Assembly: GCA_963749515.1 (NCBI GenBank)
Contig: CAVVMR010000009.1
Coordinates: 124,001-188,000 of the forward strand
Source of the DNA: Gaiellasilicea sp963749515
GTDB taxonomy: Bacteria; Actinomycetota; Thermoleophilia; Gaiellales; Gaiellaceae
DNA: 64,000 bases
Reading direction: 5' to 3'
Positions within the stretch are counted from its first letter, which is position 1. Each line of letters begins with the position of its first letter. The notes beneath the pieces were generated by a model. It did no database searches. It was not told the DNA's origin and saw only the letters and a program-made list of their open reading frames with translations. The position numbers and the translations under genes were made by a program. Shown here piece by piece: positions 17,211 to 25,600 of this stretch.

Positions 17211-17845
17211 CCGAGCAGGCGCCGCAGCAACGGGACGTCGATCGTCTCCACCACCTCGTCGGCCTGCGCGAGCCGTTCGGGCGCCTGCGTCCCGAGCAGG
17301 GCCACGACCTGTGCACCGGCGGCCTTGGCCGACGCGACTCCGGCTTCGGTGTCCTCGAACACGAGCGTCTCCTCGCCCGCGACCCCGAGTGCCGCGAGTG
17401 CGAGCAGGTAGCTCTCGGGGTCGGGCTTGCCGAGAGCCACGTCGTCGTCGGTGACGACGATCGCGAAGAGGTCGCCGAGCCCGGCTGCCGCGACCACCGG
17501 AAGGATTTCCTCGCGCGCGGCACCGGAGACGATCGCGAGCCGCGCCCGCTCGGCGGCGAAGCGCACGGCGTCGCGCATCGCGTCGGTCACCGTCGATCCG
17601 TCCGCAACCGTGCTGCGGTAGCGGTCGATCCGCTCCCGGATGAAGGCGGCGATGCGCGGGTCACCCGGCCCGAGGCAGAGCTCGGCAATGGCGTGCTCCG
17701 CGAGCCCGGAGAGGCGTTCGTAGTACTCGCGGTCGGAGATCGGCTGCCCGTACTCGGCGAAGAGCTCGCGGTAGATGCGGCAGAGGACCGGCTCGTCCTG
17801 GGAGAGCGTGCCGTTGAAGTCGAAGATCACCGCACGAATCGGCAC
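17207..17845 (-). CDS. HAD-superfamily phosphatase (beta-phosphoglucomutase-like)
   Basis: 212 residues with motif I FDFNGTL (Asn in place of the usual second-position Leu or Met, both nucleophile Asps region intact as DFNGT), motif II IVSGA, and motif III/IV GKPDPESY plus VFEDTEAG. A four-helix cap follows motif I. GTG 17845 lies about 8 nt after TAATCT, so it is probably leaderless. The motif-I third residue Asn replaces the usual acid-base Asp seen in DxDGT, as in phosphonatase-like or other HADs; the substrate is not predictable. Confidence 0.85.
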   Translation of the reverse strand: MPIRAVIFDFNGTLSQDEPVLCRIYRELFAEYGQPISDREYYERLSGLAEHAIAELCLGPGDPRIAAFIRERIDRYRSTVADGSTVTDAMRDAVRFAAERARLAIVSGAAREEILPVVAAAGLGDLFAIVVTDDDVALGKPDPESYLLALAALGVAGEETLVFEDTEAGVASAKAAGAQVVALLGTQAPERLAQADEVVETIDVPLLRRLLG

Positions 17846-17887
17846 GTCTGGAGAGATTACGCTCCCAGAGATTAGGGTCAGAAACCG

Positions 17888-18712
17888 ATGCCGCTCTCCG
17901 CACTTTCGCTTGCGCTCGCGGCGGCGTTCGTGCACGCGCTCTGGAACCTGCTGCTCGCGCGGGCGCGCGACCCCGAGGCGGCCACAGCCGTGGCCCTCGT
18001 CGTCTCGGTGCTCGTCTTCGCTCCCGTCTCGCTCTTCGCCTGGGGGCTCGAGCGGGAGGTCTGGCCGTATCTCGTCGTCACGAGCGGCCTGCAGCTCCTC
18101 TATTTCGCGCTGCTGATCACGGGATATCGGAGGGCCGAGGTGTCGGTTGTGTATCCGGTCGCGCGCGGGGTGGCGCCGACGCTCGTCCTGCTCGCAGGCA
18201 TCGTCGTGCTCGGTTACGGCACGTCGGCGGCGCAGGCAGCCGGCGTCGTCCTCGTCGGGCTCGGGGTGCTCGCGATCCGGGGCGTCCGCGGCGATGCGAC
18301 CGGCGTCGTCTTCGGCCTTGCGATCGCAGCCGTGATCGCCTCGTACACGCTCGTCGACAAGCGCGGGCTCGACTACGCGACGCCGATTGCGTATCTCGAG
18401 GTCTCGATGATCGCGCCGGCCGTCCTCTACGCGGGCTGGGTGGCGCGGCTGCGCGGGGGCACCGTGGCGCTGCGGAGCGAGCTCAACCGCTCCTCGGTCG
18501 TCGCCGGGATCGCGACGTTCACCGCGTACGCGCTCGTGCTCGCGGCGCTGGAGCGCGCCTCAGCGGCATCGGTGGCGGCCGTGCGCGAGACGAGCGTCGT
18601 GATCGCGACGCTCCTCGCAGCTGTCGTGCTGAAGGAGCACGTGACGCCGGCGCGCCTGACGGGAGCGATTCTCGTCGCGTGCGGCGTCGCGGTCCTCGGC
18701 GCCGGTGGATGA
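17888..18712 (+). CDS. EamA/DMT-family transporter
   Basis: 274 residues forming ten hydrophobic helices as two EamA repeats (VHALWNLLLARA... VYPVARGVAPTLVLLAG; and AYALVLAALERASAASVAAVRETSVVIATLLA). Likely a metabolite exporter. The ATG is 9 nt after a TAGGGT box, with no clear ribosome-binding site. It is divergent from the HAD gene. Confidence 0.88.
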   Translation: MPLSALSLALAAAFVHALWNLLLARARDPEAATAVALVVSVLVFAPVSLFAWGLEREVWPYLVVTSGLQLLYFALLITGYRRAEVSVVYPVARGVAPTLVLLAGIVVLGYGTSAAQAAGVVLVGLGVLAIRGVRGDATGVVFGLAIAAVIASYTLVDKRGLDYATPIAYLEVSMIAPAVLYAGWVARLRGGTVALRSELNRSSVVAGIATFTAYALVLAALERASAASVAAVRETSVVIATLLAAVVLKEHVTPARLTGAILVACGVAVLGAGG

Positions 18713-18737
18713 GAGGCGGCGGACGCCGCCGCCCCTC
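18713..18737. terminator. Bidirectional hairpin between convergent genes
   Basis: GGCGGCG and CGCCGCC flank a two-base centre, within the near-palindrome GAGGCGGCG...CGCCGCCCCTC. It starts right after the EamA stop and 20 bp before the end of the binding-protein gene on the other strand. No T run on either side. Confidence 0.45.
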
Positions 18738-18756
18738 ATCGCGCCGACGTCGCCTG

Positions 18757-19728
18757 CTACTTCAACCAGGCGTTGACCTTGCCGGGATTCGCCTTGACCC
18801 ACTGCTCCGCCGCCTTCTCGGGCTTCATCTTCTTGCCTGAGATGAGGTTGGCGACGAAATTCTGGTCCTTCGACGTCCACTTCCAGTTCCGCACGAACTT
18901 GACGGCCGGCGAGCCGCTCGTCGCGAACTTCTTCGAGATGAGCTTGTCGAGGCCGTAGGACGGGTACTCGCACGCGTGCTTCCCGGACTGCTTCTCGTCG
19001 TCCAGGCAGCCGTTGAAGCGCTTCGGCAGCTGGATGCGAACCAGGTCGTACTGCGCGTTCAGGTACTGCGGGTCGTACCAGTAGAAGAGAACCGGCTTCT
19101 TCTGCTTGTACAGCTGGCTCCAGCGAGCCACCTGCGCCGGCTCGGCGCCCGCGACCACGTGCTTGAGGTTCAGGCCGAGCTCCTTGATCAGTGCCCGGTC
19201 TTTCTGCACGTAGGAGGGATCGCCGCCGAGGAACATCCCCTGCGAGCCCGACTCGGGTGACTTGAACACGGACTCCTTGCCCTTCAGTCCCCGCCACGTC
19301 TTGAACGCGGGGTACTGCTTCAGCAGGTAGCGCGGGATGTACCAGCCGATGACGCCGGTGATCCCGTTCGAGCCGACGATGCGAACCGACTTGTCCTTGA
19401 TGTACGGCGCGGCCTGCTTGGTCGCCGTGTTGTCCCAGTCCTCGAGCGCGACGTCGACCTTGCCGTCCCGCATCGCCTGAAAGTACGGCGGGCCCTCGGT
19501 GACCTGCGTGAGCTTCACCTTGCAGCCGAGCCTCTTCTCGAGCACGTACTTCGCCACGTACGTGTTCGCCGTGGAGCCCGACCACGACTGCTCGTTGATG
19601 GTCACCGTGCCGCAGCTCGGGGCTGCCGCCTTCCCGAACGCACTGCCCGATACGGCAAGCGCCGCTACTGCCACGAGCGTGAGGCCGACCAGGCCTCCAA
19701 GGCCCAGCCAGCCACGTCGAACCGACAT
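18757..19728 (-). CDS. proX: Glycine betaine/proline-type ABC substrate-binding protein (ProX/OpuAC-like)
   Basis: 323 residues with a signal peptide (VRRGWLGLGGLVGLTLVAVA to the GSAFGKA region), then the OpuAC domain: INEQSWSGSTANTYVAKYVL, VDVALEDWDNT, VGSNGITGVIGWYIP. Several aromatic residues suit a quaternary ammonium cage. ATG 19728 follows GGAGGG by 5 nt; 14 upstream in-frame codons lack support. The permease and ATPase lie upstream on the same strand, and the quaternary-amine catabolic genes sit next to them. Confidence 0.88.
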   Translation of the reverse strand: MSVRRGWLGLGGLVGLTLVAVAALAVSGSAFGKAAAPSCGTVTINEQSWSGSTANTYVAKYVLEKRLGCKVKLTQVTEGPPYFQAMRDGKVDVALEDWDNTATKQAAPYIKDKSVRIVGSNGITGVIGWYIPRYLLKQYPAFKTWRGLKGKESVFKSPESGSQGMFLGGDPSYVQKDRALIKELGLNLKHVVAGAEPAQVARWSQLYKQKKPVLFYWYDPQYLNAQYDLVRIQLPKRFNGCLDDEKQSGKHACEYPSYGLDKLISKKFATSGSPAVKFVRNWKWTSKDQNFVANLISGKKMKPEKAAEQWVKANPGKVNAWLK

Positions 19729-19766
19729 CCGACCCTCCCTCTGATTGTGTGACCCGGCACTGCTTT

Positions 19767-21764
19767 TCATGCGATGCCCTCCTTCTTCGATTGGCGCGTC
19801 CCCTGAGTGACGCGGTCGAGAGCGATACCCAGCGCGAGGATCGCGAGCGAGGCGATCACGCCCTGCCCGAACTGCCCGCGGACGAGACCTTGCGCAACCT
19901 CGTACCCGAGGCCGCCGGACCCGACGAGCCCGGCGATGACGACCACTGCGAGCACCATGATGATCGCCTGGTTGATGCCGAGCATCACGGCGTCACCCGC
20001 CAGCGGAAGCTTGACCTTCATCAGCACCTGCCGTCTCGAGGCTCCGAAGGCGCTCGCCGCCTCGACCGACGTGGGCGCCACGTCGCGCACGCCGCGCTCG
20101 ACGAGCCGCAGCGTGACGGGGAACGCGTACAGGACGCCTGCCACGATCCCCGGCACGATCGAGATCGGCATCAGGTAGATGAACGGAATGATGTAGACGA
20201 GCTGCGGCAGCGTCTGCAGCAGGTCGTTGACGGGCCTCATCGCCTTCGAGAAGCGGTTGCTCTCGGCCGCCAGGACACCGAGGACGACCCCGAGCACGAC
20301 GGCGATCGCCGTGGCCACGAGCACCTGCGAGAGCGTGTCCATCGCGAGCGCCCAGACACCCGTGAGCCCGATCATGCTGAGCATCGCGAGCGTCGTGAGC
20401 GCGGGCCGAAGGCCGCTGATGACGAAGGCGATCGCCGTCAGGCCGGCGACGGTCGTGAACCAGGGCGCCTCGACCAGGAACTCCTGCAGCGGAAGCAGGA
20501 GCTGCTGGAGGATGAAGATGCCGACCCGTTCGGTGACCGCGAAGAGCCAGGTGGTGGGGTCCTGCACGTAGTCGAGCACGACCTGGATCTTCGCCAGCAG
20601 CCACTCCTCGATCGTCGCTGTGCGTGGCGAGCTGCCGGCTTCGTCCGGATACGCGGGGCCGGCGCCGGCGACCTTCGAGATCACTACCCCCAGTACGATC
20701 GTCGCGCCGAGCACCAGCGTCCCGAGGCCTCTCCGCTTCCAGGTCGCGTCGAGGTGCTGGGTCGCCGGGTCGGTTCGCTCGGCGATCGCCTCGAAGGAAC
20801 GGTCGAGAGCCATCGCCATCACGACGATCACGAGCCCGGCGAGGATCGCGAGAGCCGGGTTCGAGGACAAGCCGTTCGTGGCGACTGCTCCGAGGCCGCC
20901 GCCGCCGATCAGGCCCGCGATCACGACCATCGAGAGCGCGAAGAGGATCGTCTGGCTGACGCCCAGCAGGATCATCCGCCGGGCGAGCGGGAGCTGCACC
21001 TTGCCGAGCAGCTGCGTCCGGGTGGCGCCCATCGACGAGGCCGCCTCGACCGTGTTGACCGGCACCCCGCGGATCCCGAGCGCCGTGATCCGAATCGCCG
21101 GCGGGGTGGCGTAGATCATGGTCGCGACGACGGCGGCGGCCGGTCCGATCGAGAAGAGAATCACGACCGGCATCAGGTACGCAAAAGCGGGGACGATCTG
21201 CATCGCATCGAGCACCGGCGTGATCACCCGGCGAAACCGGTCGGAGCGGCCGGCCACGATTCCCACTGGGATCCCAACGAGGAGGGACAGTCCGACCGCC
21301 ACGAGCATCAGGGCCAGCGTCTCCATGCTTTCTTCCCAGAGGCCACACAGCGCGAACGTCGCGAACGCAGCGAGCGTGAAGAGAGCCGCGCGCGGGCCGC
21401 CGAAGCGTAGGACGAGCGCAACACCTGCGATCGTCGTCCCGGCCCACGTCATCCAGATCAGCAGCCGGTTGAACCACTCCACCAGATGGTCGACCGCCGA
21501 GCTGAAGCCCTCGAAGACCGTGAACACGATCGACTGATCCTCCTTCCCACGCTCGGTGAGAAGCCAGGTCTGAAAGTTGTCGAGATGGATGGACAGCTGG
21601 TTCCAGACGAGGTCGTTCGGCCAGGGGTATTCGAGTCCCCACGCCCGGTAGGCGCCGTACATCAGCGCGACGATCGCCCCGACCTGGACGAGCCTGCCCC
21701 GCCACCAGGCTCGATGGACGACGATCGGCGCATGGGTGACCCGCTCGGCGAGAACCGAGGCCAC
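19767..21764 (-). CDS. proW: Double-length ProW-type ABC permease (two permease domains in one chain)
   Basis: 665 residues, about twice the usual ProW. It has two full BPD_transp_1 modules, each with its own coupling loop: EAASSMGATRTQLLGKVQLP in the first half and EAASAFGASRRQVLMKVKLP in the second. A hydrophilic stretch around residues 330-390 separates them. The fusion presumably supplies both transmembrane subunits. GTG 21764 abuts the ATPase stop. It should work with the adjacent ProX and ProV. Confidence 0.9.
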   Translation of the reverse strand: MASVLAERVTHAPIVVHRAWWRGRLVQVGAIVALMYGAYRAWGLEYPWPNDLVWNQLSIHLDNFQTWLLTERGKEDQSIVFTVFEGFSSAVDHLVEWFNRLLIWMTWAGTTIAGVALVLRFGGPRAALFTLAAFATFALCGLWEESMETLALMLVAVGLSLLVGIPVGIVAGRSDRFRRVITPVLDAMQIVPAFAYLMPVVILFSIGPAAAVVATMIYATPPAIRITALGIRGVPVNTVEAASSMGATRTQLLGKVQLPLARRMILLGVSQTILFALSMVVIAGLIGGGGLGAVATNGLSSNPALAILAGLVIVVMAMALDRSFEAIAERTDPATQHLDATWKRRGLGTLVLGATIVLGVVISKVAGAGPAYPDEAGSSPRTATIEEWLLAKIQVVLDYVQDPTTWLFAVTERVGIFILQQLLLPLQEFLVEAPWFTTVAGLTAIAFVISGLRPALTTLAMLSMIGLTGVWALAMDTLSQVLVATAIAVVLGVVLGVLAAESNRFSKAMRPVNDLLQTLPQLVYIIPFIYLMPISIVPGIVAGVLYAFPVTLRLVERGVRDVAPTSVEAASAFGASRRQVLMKVKLPLAGDAVMLGINQAIIMVLAVVVIAGLVGSGGLGYEVAQGLVRGQFGQGVIASLAILALGIALDRVTQGTRQSKKEGIA

Positions 21765-22841
21765 TCAATCGCCTCGCTCGTCGGCGATCGCCTGAAACAC
21801 CGCTTCGCGGTCGACGATGCCGACGATCTTCCCGTCCTCGATCGCGCAGACGGGCTTCTCGCTCGCTGCGAGAGCAGGCGCGGCCTTGCTGACGGTCGTC
21901 GTGACATCGAGCTTCGGGCCGTCGGTGGGATCCTCGGGTGTCGGGTCGCGCATGATCCAGCGGAGCGTCAGCACGTTGCTCTTCGGGATGTCGCGCACGA
22001 AGTTGGCGACGTACTCGTCCGCCGGCTCGCCGACGAGCTCCTCCGGCGTGCCGAGCTGGACGATGGCGCCGTCGCGCATGATCGCGATCCGGTCGCCGAG
22101 GCGAAGCGCCTCCGGCAGGTCGTGCGTGATGAAGAGCATCGTCTTGCCCGTCTCGAGCTGGAGCCGGCAGACCTCGTCCTGCATGTCCCTGCGGATCAGC
22201 GGATCGAGCGCGCTGAACGGCTCGTCGTAGAGCATCACCTTCGGATCGACGGCAAAAGCCCGCGCCAGACCGACGCGCTGCTGCATCCCGCCGGAGAGCT
22301 GGTCAGGGAACTGGTTGCCGGAGTCCTCGAGGCCGACGAGCTGCAGCACCTCTTCCGCCCGCGCGAGGCGCTGGGCCTTCGGCACGCCCTGCACCTCGAG
22401 GCCGAAGGCGACGTTGTCGACGACCCGCCGGTGCGCGAGCAGGCCGAAGTGCTGGAAGACCATCGAGACGGTGTGCCGCCGCAACTCGCGCAGCTCGCCG
22501 CGGCCCGCCGCCATCACGTCGCGGCCGTCGATCTCGATCGACCCGGCCGTCGGCTCGATCAACCGGATCAGCGTGCGCACGAGCGTCGACTTGCCCGAGC
22601 CGGAGAGCCCCATGACGACGAAGACCTCACCGGGCCACACCTCGATCGACACGTCCCGGACCGCGACCACGCAGCCCGTCTTGGCGCGCAGCTCCCGGCG
22701 CGGCAGGTTGACGTCATCGGTGCCGAGCAGGCGATCGCCGCGCGGGCCGAAGATCTTCCAGATCCCCTCCGCGCGGATCAGCGGTGGCCCGTCGCGCGAA
22801 ACGCGCGGGGCCGCAGCGCTCGTCACCGCAGTCGCGCTCAC
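21765..22841 (-). CDS. proV: ProV-type glycine betaine ABC ATPase
   Basis: 358 residues: an N-terminal IWKIFGPRGDRLL segment typical of ProV, Walker A GLSGSGKST, signature LSGGMQQRVGLARAF, Walker B VMLYDEPFSALDP, and a C-terminal CBS-like end (VCAIEDGKIVGIVDREAVFQ). GTG 22841 is chosen because a GGGAGAGG-rich stretch precedes it; the frame stays open for 42 more codons through the intergenic hairpin. First gene of the importer operon. Confidence 0.9.
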   Translation of the reverse strand: MSATAVTSAAAPRVSRDGPPLIRAEGIWKIFGPRGDRLLGTDDVNLPRRELRAKTGCVVAVRDVSIEVWPGEVFVVMGLSGSGKSTLVRTLIRLIEPTAGSIEIDGRDVMAAGRGELRELRRHTVSMVFQHFGLLAHRRVVDNVAFGLEVQGVPKAQRLARAEEVLQLVGLEDSGNQFPDQLSGGMQQRVGLARAFAVDPKVMLYDEPFSALDPLIRRDMQDEVCRLQLETGKTMLFITHDLPEALRLGDRIAIMRDGAIVQLGTPEELVGEPADEYVANFVRDIPKSNVLTLRWIMRDPTPEDPTDGPKLDVTTTVSKAAPALAASEKPVCAIEDGKIVGIVDREAVFQAIADERGD

Positions 22842-22904
22842 ATCGTCCTCTCCCACATCGTCATCCTCGATTGAACAGGGTTCGGTTCGTGGTTTCAAAC
22901 ACGC

Positions 22905-22976
22905 AGGAGGGTTTGGCGGAATGTCGCTCGTCGCCGCGGCCCGGCGGCACAGCCGATATTTCGCCAAACCCTCCTA
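22905..22976 (-). terminator. Large inverted repeat between aldehyde dehydrogenase and the importer operon
   Basis: On this strand TAGGAGGGTTTGGCGAA starts at the aldehyde dehydrogenase stop codon. It pairs with TTCCGCCAAACCCTCCT 38 nt later (about 16 pairs with one bulge). The loop holds a second small GC stem. It could end the dehydrogenase transcript or act as an attenuator before proV. No other copy was noticed in the window. Confidence 0.5.
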
Positions 22977-24422
22977 CAGCGTCACCACTACGGTCTTCGG
23001 CTCGGTGAACGTCTCCATCGCCTCGCGGCCGCCGACGCGGCCGACCCCGGAGCTCTTGCCCGAGCGGCCGCCGAACGGGAGATGGCTCTCCCAGTAGTTC
23101 GTCGACTCGTTGATGTTCACCCAGCCGGCGTCCACCGCCTCCGCAAAGTGCAGGCCGCGGGCCAGGTCGCGCGTCCAGACGGCGGTCAGAAGGCCGTACG
23201 GAGACGCGTTCGCGATCTGCAGCGCTTCCTCGTCGCTCGCGATCGTCGTGATCGGGATCACGGGCCCGAACGTCTCCTCCCGCGCGACCTCCATCTCCTC
23301 CGTGACGCGATCGAGGACGGTCGCCTGCCAGTACAGCGCCGTCGGGAAGCCCTCGGCGCGCGCGCCGCCGGCGATGAGCTCGGCGCCGCGGTCGAGCGCG
23401 TCCGCGACGTGCTGATCCATCTTCTCCGCCGTCGACTCGTTGTTCAGCGGCCCCATCGTCGTCTCGGTCTGCAGCGGATCGCCGAGCCGGATCTCGCGCT
23501 CGACCGCCGCCCGGAGACGCTCCACGAACTCGTCGTGCACGGCCTCGTGGACGAGGAACCGCTCCCCCGCCGTGCAGCTCTGTCCGGCACAGAGGAAGGA
23601 GGCGACGAGACTCGCCTCGGCCGCCCCGGCCACGTCGGCGTCCTCGAGCACGATCATCGGCCCGTTGCCGCCGAGCTCGAGCACCATCGCCTTCCCGGCC
23701 CCCCGCGTCGCGACCTTCAACCCGGTCTCGACGGAGCCGATGAAGCCGATCGCATGCGTGCCCGGGTTGCCGGCGACCTCGTCGCCGACAACGGCGCCGC
23801 GGCCCGTGACCATCGAGAAGACGCCGGCGGGAAGCTCTGCGTCGACGATGCACTCCGCGAGCTTCACCGCGCAGATCGAGGTCGACGAGGCCGGCGCCCA
23901 CACGACGGCGTTGCCGGCCGCAAGCGCAGGAGCGAGCAGCTCCGCGGGCATCGTGTAGGGCCAGTTCCACGGTGTGATCACGCCGACGACTCCGCGTGGG
24001 ACGCGGTAGCCCAGGATCCGCTTCGAAGCGTCGACCGAGGGCGGCATCGTGCCGTCGAGCCGCTTCACGTCTGCGGCCGCCATCCGCCAGTACTCGATCA
24101 GCTCGTCCACCTCGCCGTACGACTCGCTGTGCAGCGGCTTGCCCTGATCGAGCGTCAGGGTCAGCGCGAGCTCGTCGCGGCGCTCGACGATCAGGTCCGC
24201 GACCCGCTCCATCGCGTGCGCACGCTCGAAGGCCGAGCGGCGCGACCAGTCGCGCCACGCGCCGTTCGCCGCGGCGATCGCCCGCTGCGCGTCCTCGCGC
24301 GTCCCCTCGGGAACGGAGCCGAGCACCTCACCGCTCGCGGGGCTCGTCGCCTCCAGCCGCGCATCGGAGTCGGTCCACTCGCCGCCGATCACCATCCCAT
24401 AGTCAGTCGTCGCTGTGCTCAC
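22974..24422 (-). CDS. NAD(P)-dependent aldehyde dehydrogenase
   Basis: 482 residues with VITPWNWPYTMPAELLAPAL, LELGGNGPMIV (general-base Glu) and the catalytic Cys in FLCAGQSCTAGER. The C-terminal part is typical (ETFGPVIPI, NPFGG-like LPFGGRSGKSSG). The GTG start overlaps the stop of the alcohol dehydrogenase gene (GTGA). With the Fe-ADH it could oxidise an alcohol such as choline via its aldehyde to the acid, or an aldehyde released in demethylation. The substrate is inferred from context only. Confidence 0.9.
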   Translation of the reverse strand: MSTATTDYGMVIGGEWTDSDARLEATSPASGEVLGSVPEGTREDAQRAIAAANGAWRDWSRRSAFERAHAMERVADLIVERRDELALTLTLDQGKPLHSESYGEVDELIEYWRMAAADVKRLDGTMPPSVDASKRILGYRVPRGVVGVITPWNWPYTMPAELLAPALAAGNAVVWAPASSTSICAVKLAECIVDAELPAGVFSMVTGRGAVVGDEVAGNPGTHAIGFIGSVETGLKVATRGAGKAMVLELGGNGPMIVLEDADVAGAAEASLVASFLCAGQSCTAGERFLVHEAVHDEFVERLRAAVEREIRLGDPLQTETTMGPLNNESTAEKMDQHVADALDRGAELIAGGARAEGFPTALYWQATVLDRVTEEMEVAREETFGPVIPITTIASDEEALQIANASPYGLLTAVWTRDLARGLHFAEAVDAGWVNINESTNYWESHLPFGGRSGKSSGVGRVGGREAMETFTEPKTVVVTL

Positions 24423-25582
24423 GCTGCAAAAGCCTCCCGGTAGATCTCCTCGTAGGCCTTGACGTCGACCTCGCGCGCGTTGCCGAACGTCTGCGGATCC
24501 TCGTAGGCGATGCGCGCGAGCATCGGGATCTCGTCCTCCGAGAAGCCCAGCTCGGCCATCGAGGGGATGCCGACGTCGTCCGTCAGTCGCGCGAGCTCGT
24601 CCACCCCCGCGTACGCCGCCTGGTCGATGGCCATTCCGGAGGTGTCGACGCCGAGCGCCTGCGCGATACGCGCGTAGCGCTCGGGCGCGGTCGGGACGTT
24701 GTAGCGGCAGACGGGGACGAGCACGCGGGCGGTGAGCGCCCCGTGCGGGCAGTCGTGGACGCCGCCGGCCGACTGGCTCATCGCATGCGCGGCCCCGGCG
24801 CTCTCGGTGCCGTAGCTCATGCCCCCGAGCGTCGCGGCGTGCGCCATGTGCGTGCGGGCCTCGAGGTTCGAGCCGTCCTCGAACGCGGGCCGCAGCCAGC
24901 CGCCCACGAGCTCGATCGCGTGCAGCGCGACGGCGTCGTTGAACGGCTGGTGGTAGTCGCAGGTGTAGCACTCGATCCCGTGGGAGAGCGCGTCAAGGCC
25001 GGTCGCCGCGGTGACCGCGGGCGGCAGGCCCAGCATCAGCTCGGGGTCGATCAGCGCCGCGTGCGGGCCGATAAGAGGCGTCCCGCCGACGTTGAACTTG
25101 ATCTGCCGCTCGTGATCGGTGATCACTGCCCAGAGCGTCACCTCGCTGCCGGTGCCCGCCGTGGTCGGGATCGCGACCAGCGGCGGCACGCGCTGCGTCA
25201 ACGGCGTCCCGCCGTACTCGAAGTCGAGGATCGGGCCGCCGTGGACGATCTCGACCCCGATCGCCTTCGCGGCGTCCATCGACGAGCCGCCTCCGAGCCC
25301 GACGAGCCCGTCGCAACCGGCCTCGCGATAGGCCGCAGATCCCTCGCCGACGAGCTCGAGATCCGGGTTCGGCCGGACGCCGTCGAAGAGCACGGCGTCG
25401 TCCAGCTGCTCGAGCGCCCGCTCGACGAGCCCGGCCGCGGCCACGCCCTTGTCCGTCACGAGCAGCGGCCTCGCAATCCCGAGCTCGCGCTGGAGCTCGC
25501 CGAGCCGCGCGAGCGCTCCAGGCCCGTGCACCATCCGCGTCGGCACCTCGACCGAGCGCACCACCTCCACCTCTACTGCCAA
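24419..25582 (-). CDS. Iron-containing alcohol dehydrogenase
   Basis: 387 residues with GGGSSMDAAKAIGV (NAD loop), PTTAGTGSEVT, and the metal-binding region GLDALSHGIECY followed by HAMSQSAGGVHDCPHG. The metal ligands (Asp, His, His, His) appear present. TTG 25582 with GGAGGG 4 nt upstream. It sits between an MttB-family methyltransferase and the aldehyde dehydrogenase, consistent with processing of a choline- or betaine-related alcohol (inference). Confidence 0.9.
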   Translation of the reverse strand: MAVEVEVVRSVEVPTRMVHGPGALARLGELQRELGIARPLLVTDKGVAAAGLVERALEQLDDAVLFDGVRPNPDLELVGEGSAAYREAGCDGLVGLGGGSSMDAAKAIGVEIVHGGPILDFEYGGTPLTQRVPPLVAIPTTAGTGSEVTLWAVITDHERQIKFNVGGTPLIGPHAALIDPELMLGLPPAVTAATGLDALSHGIECYTCDYHQPFNDAVALHAIELVGGWLRPAFEDGSNLEARTHMAHAATLGGMSYGTESAGAAHAMSQSAGGVHDCPHGALTARVLVPVCRYNVPTAPERYARIAQALGVDTSGMAIDQAAYAGVDELARLTDDVGIPSMAELGFSEDEIPMLARIAYEDPQTFGNAREVDVKAYEEIYREAFAA

Positions 25583-25600
25583 CAGACCCTCCTTCGCTCT

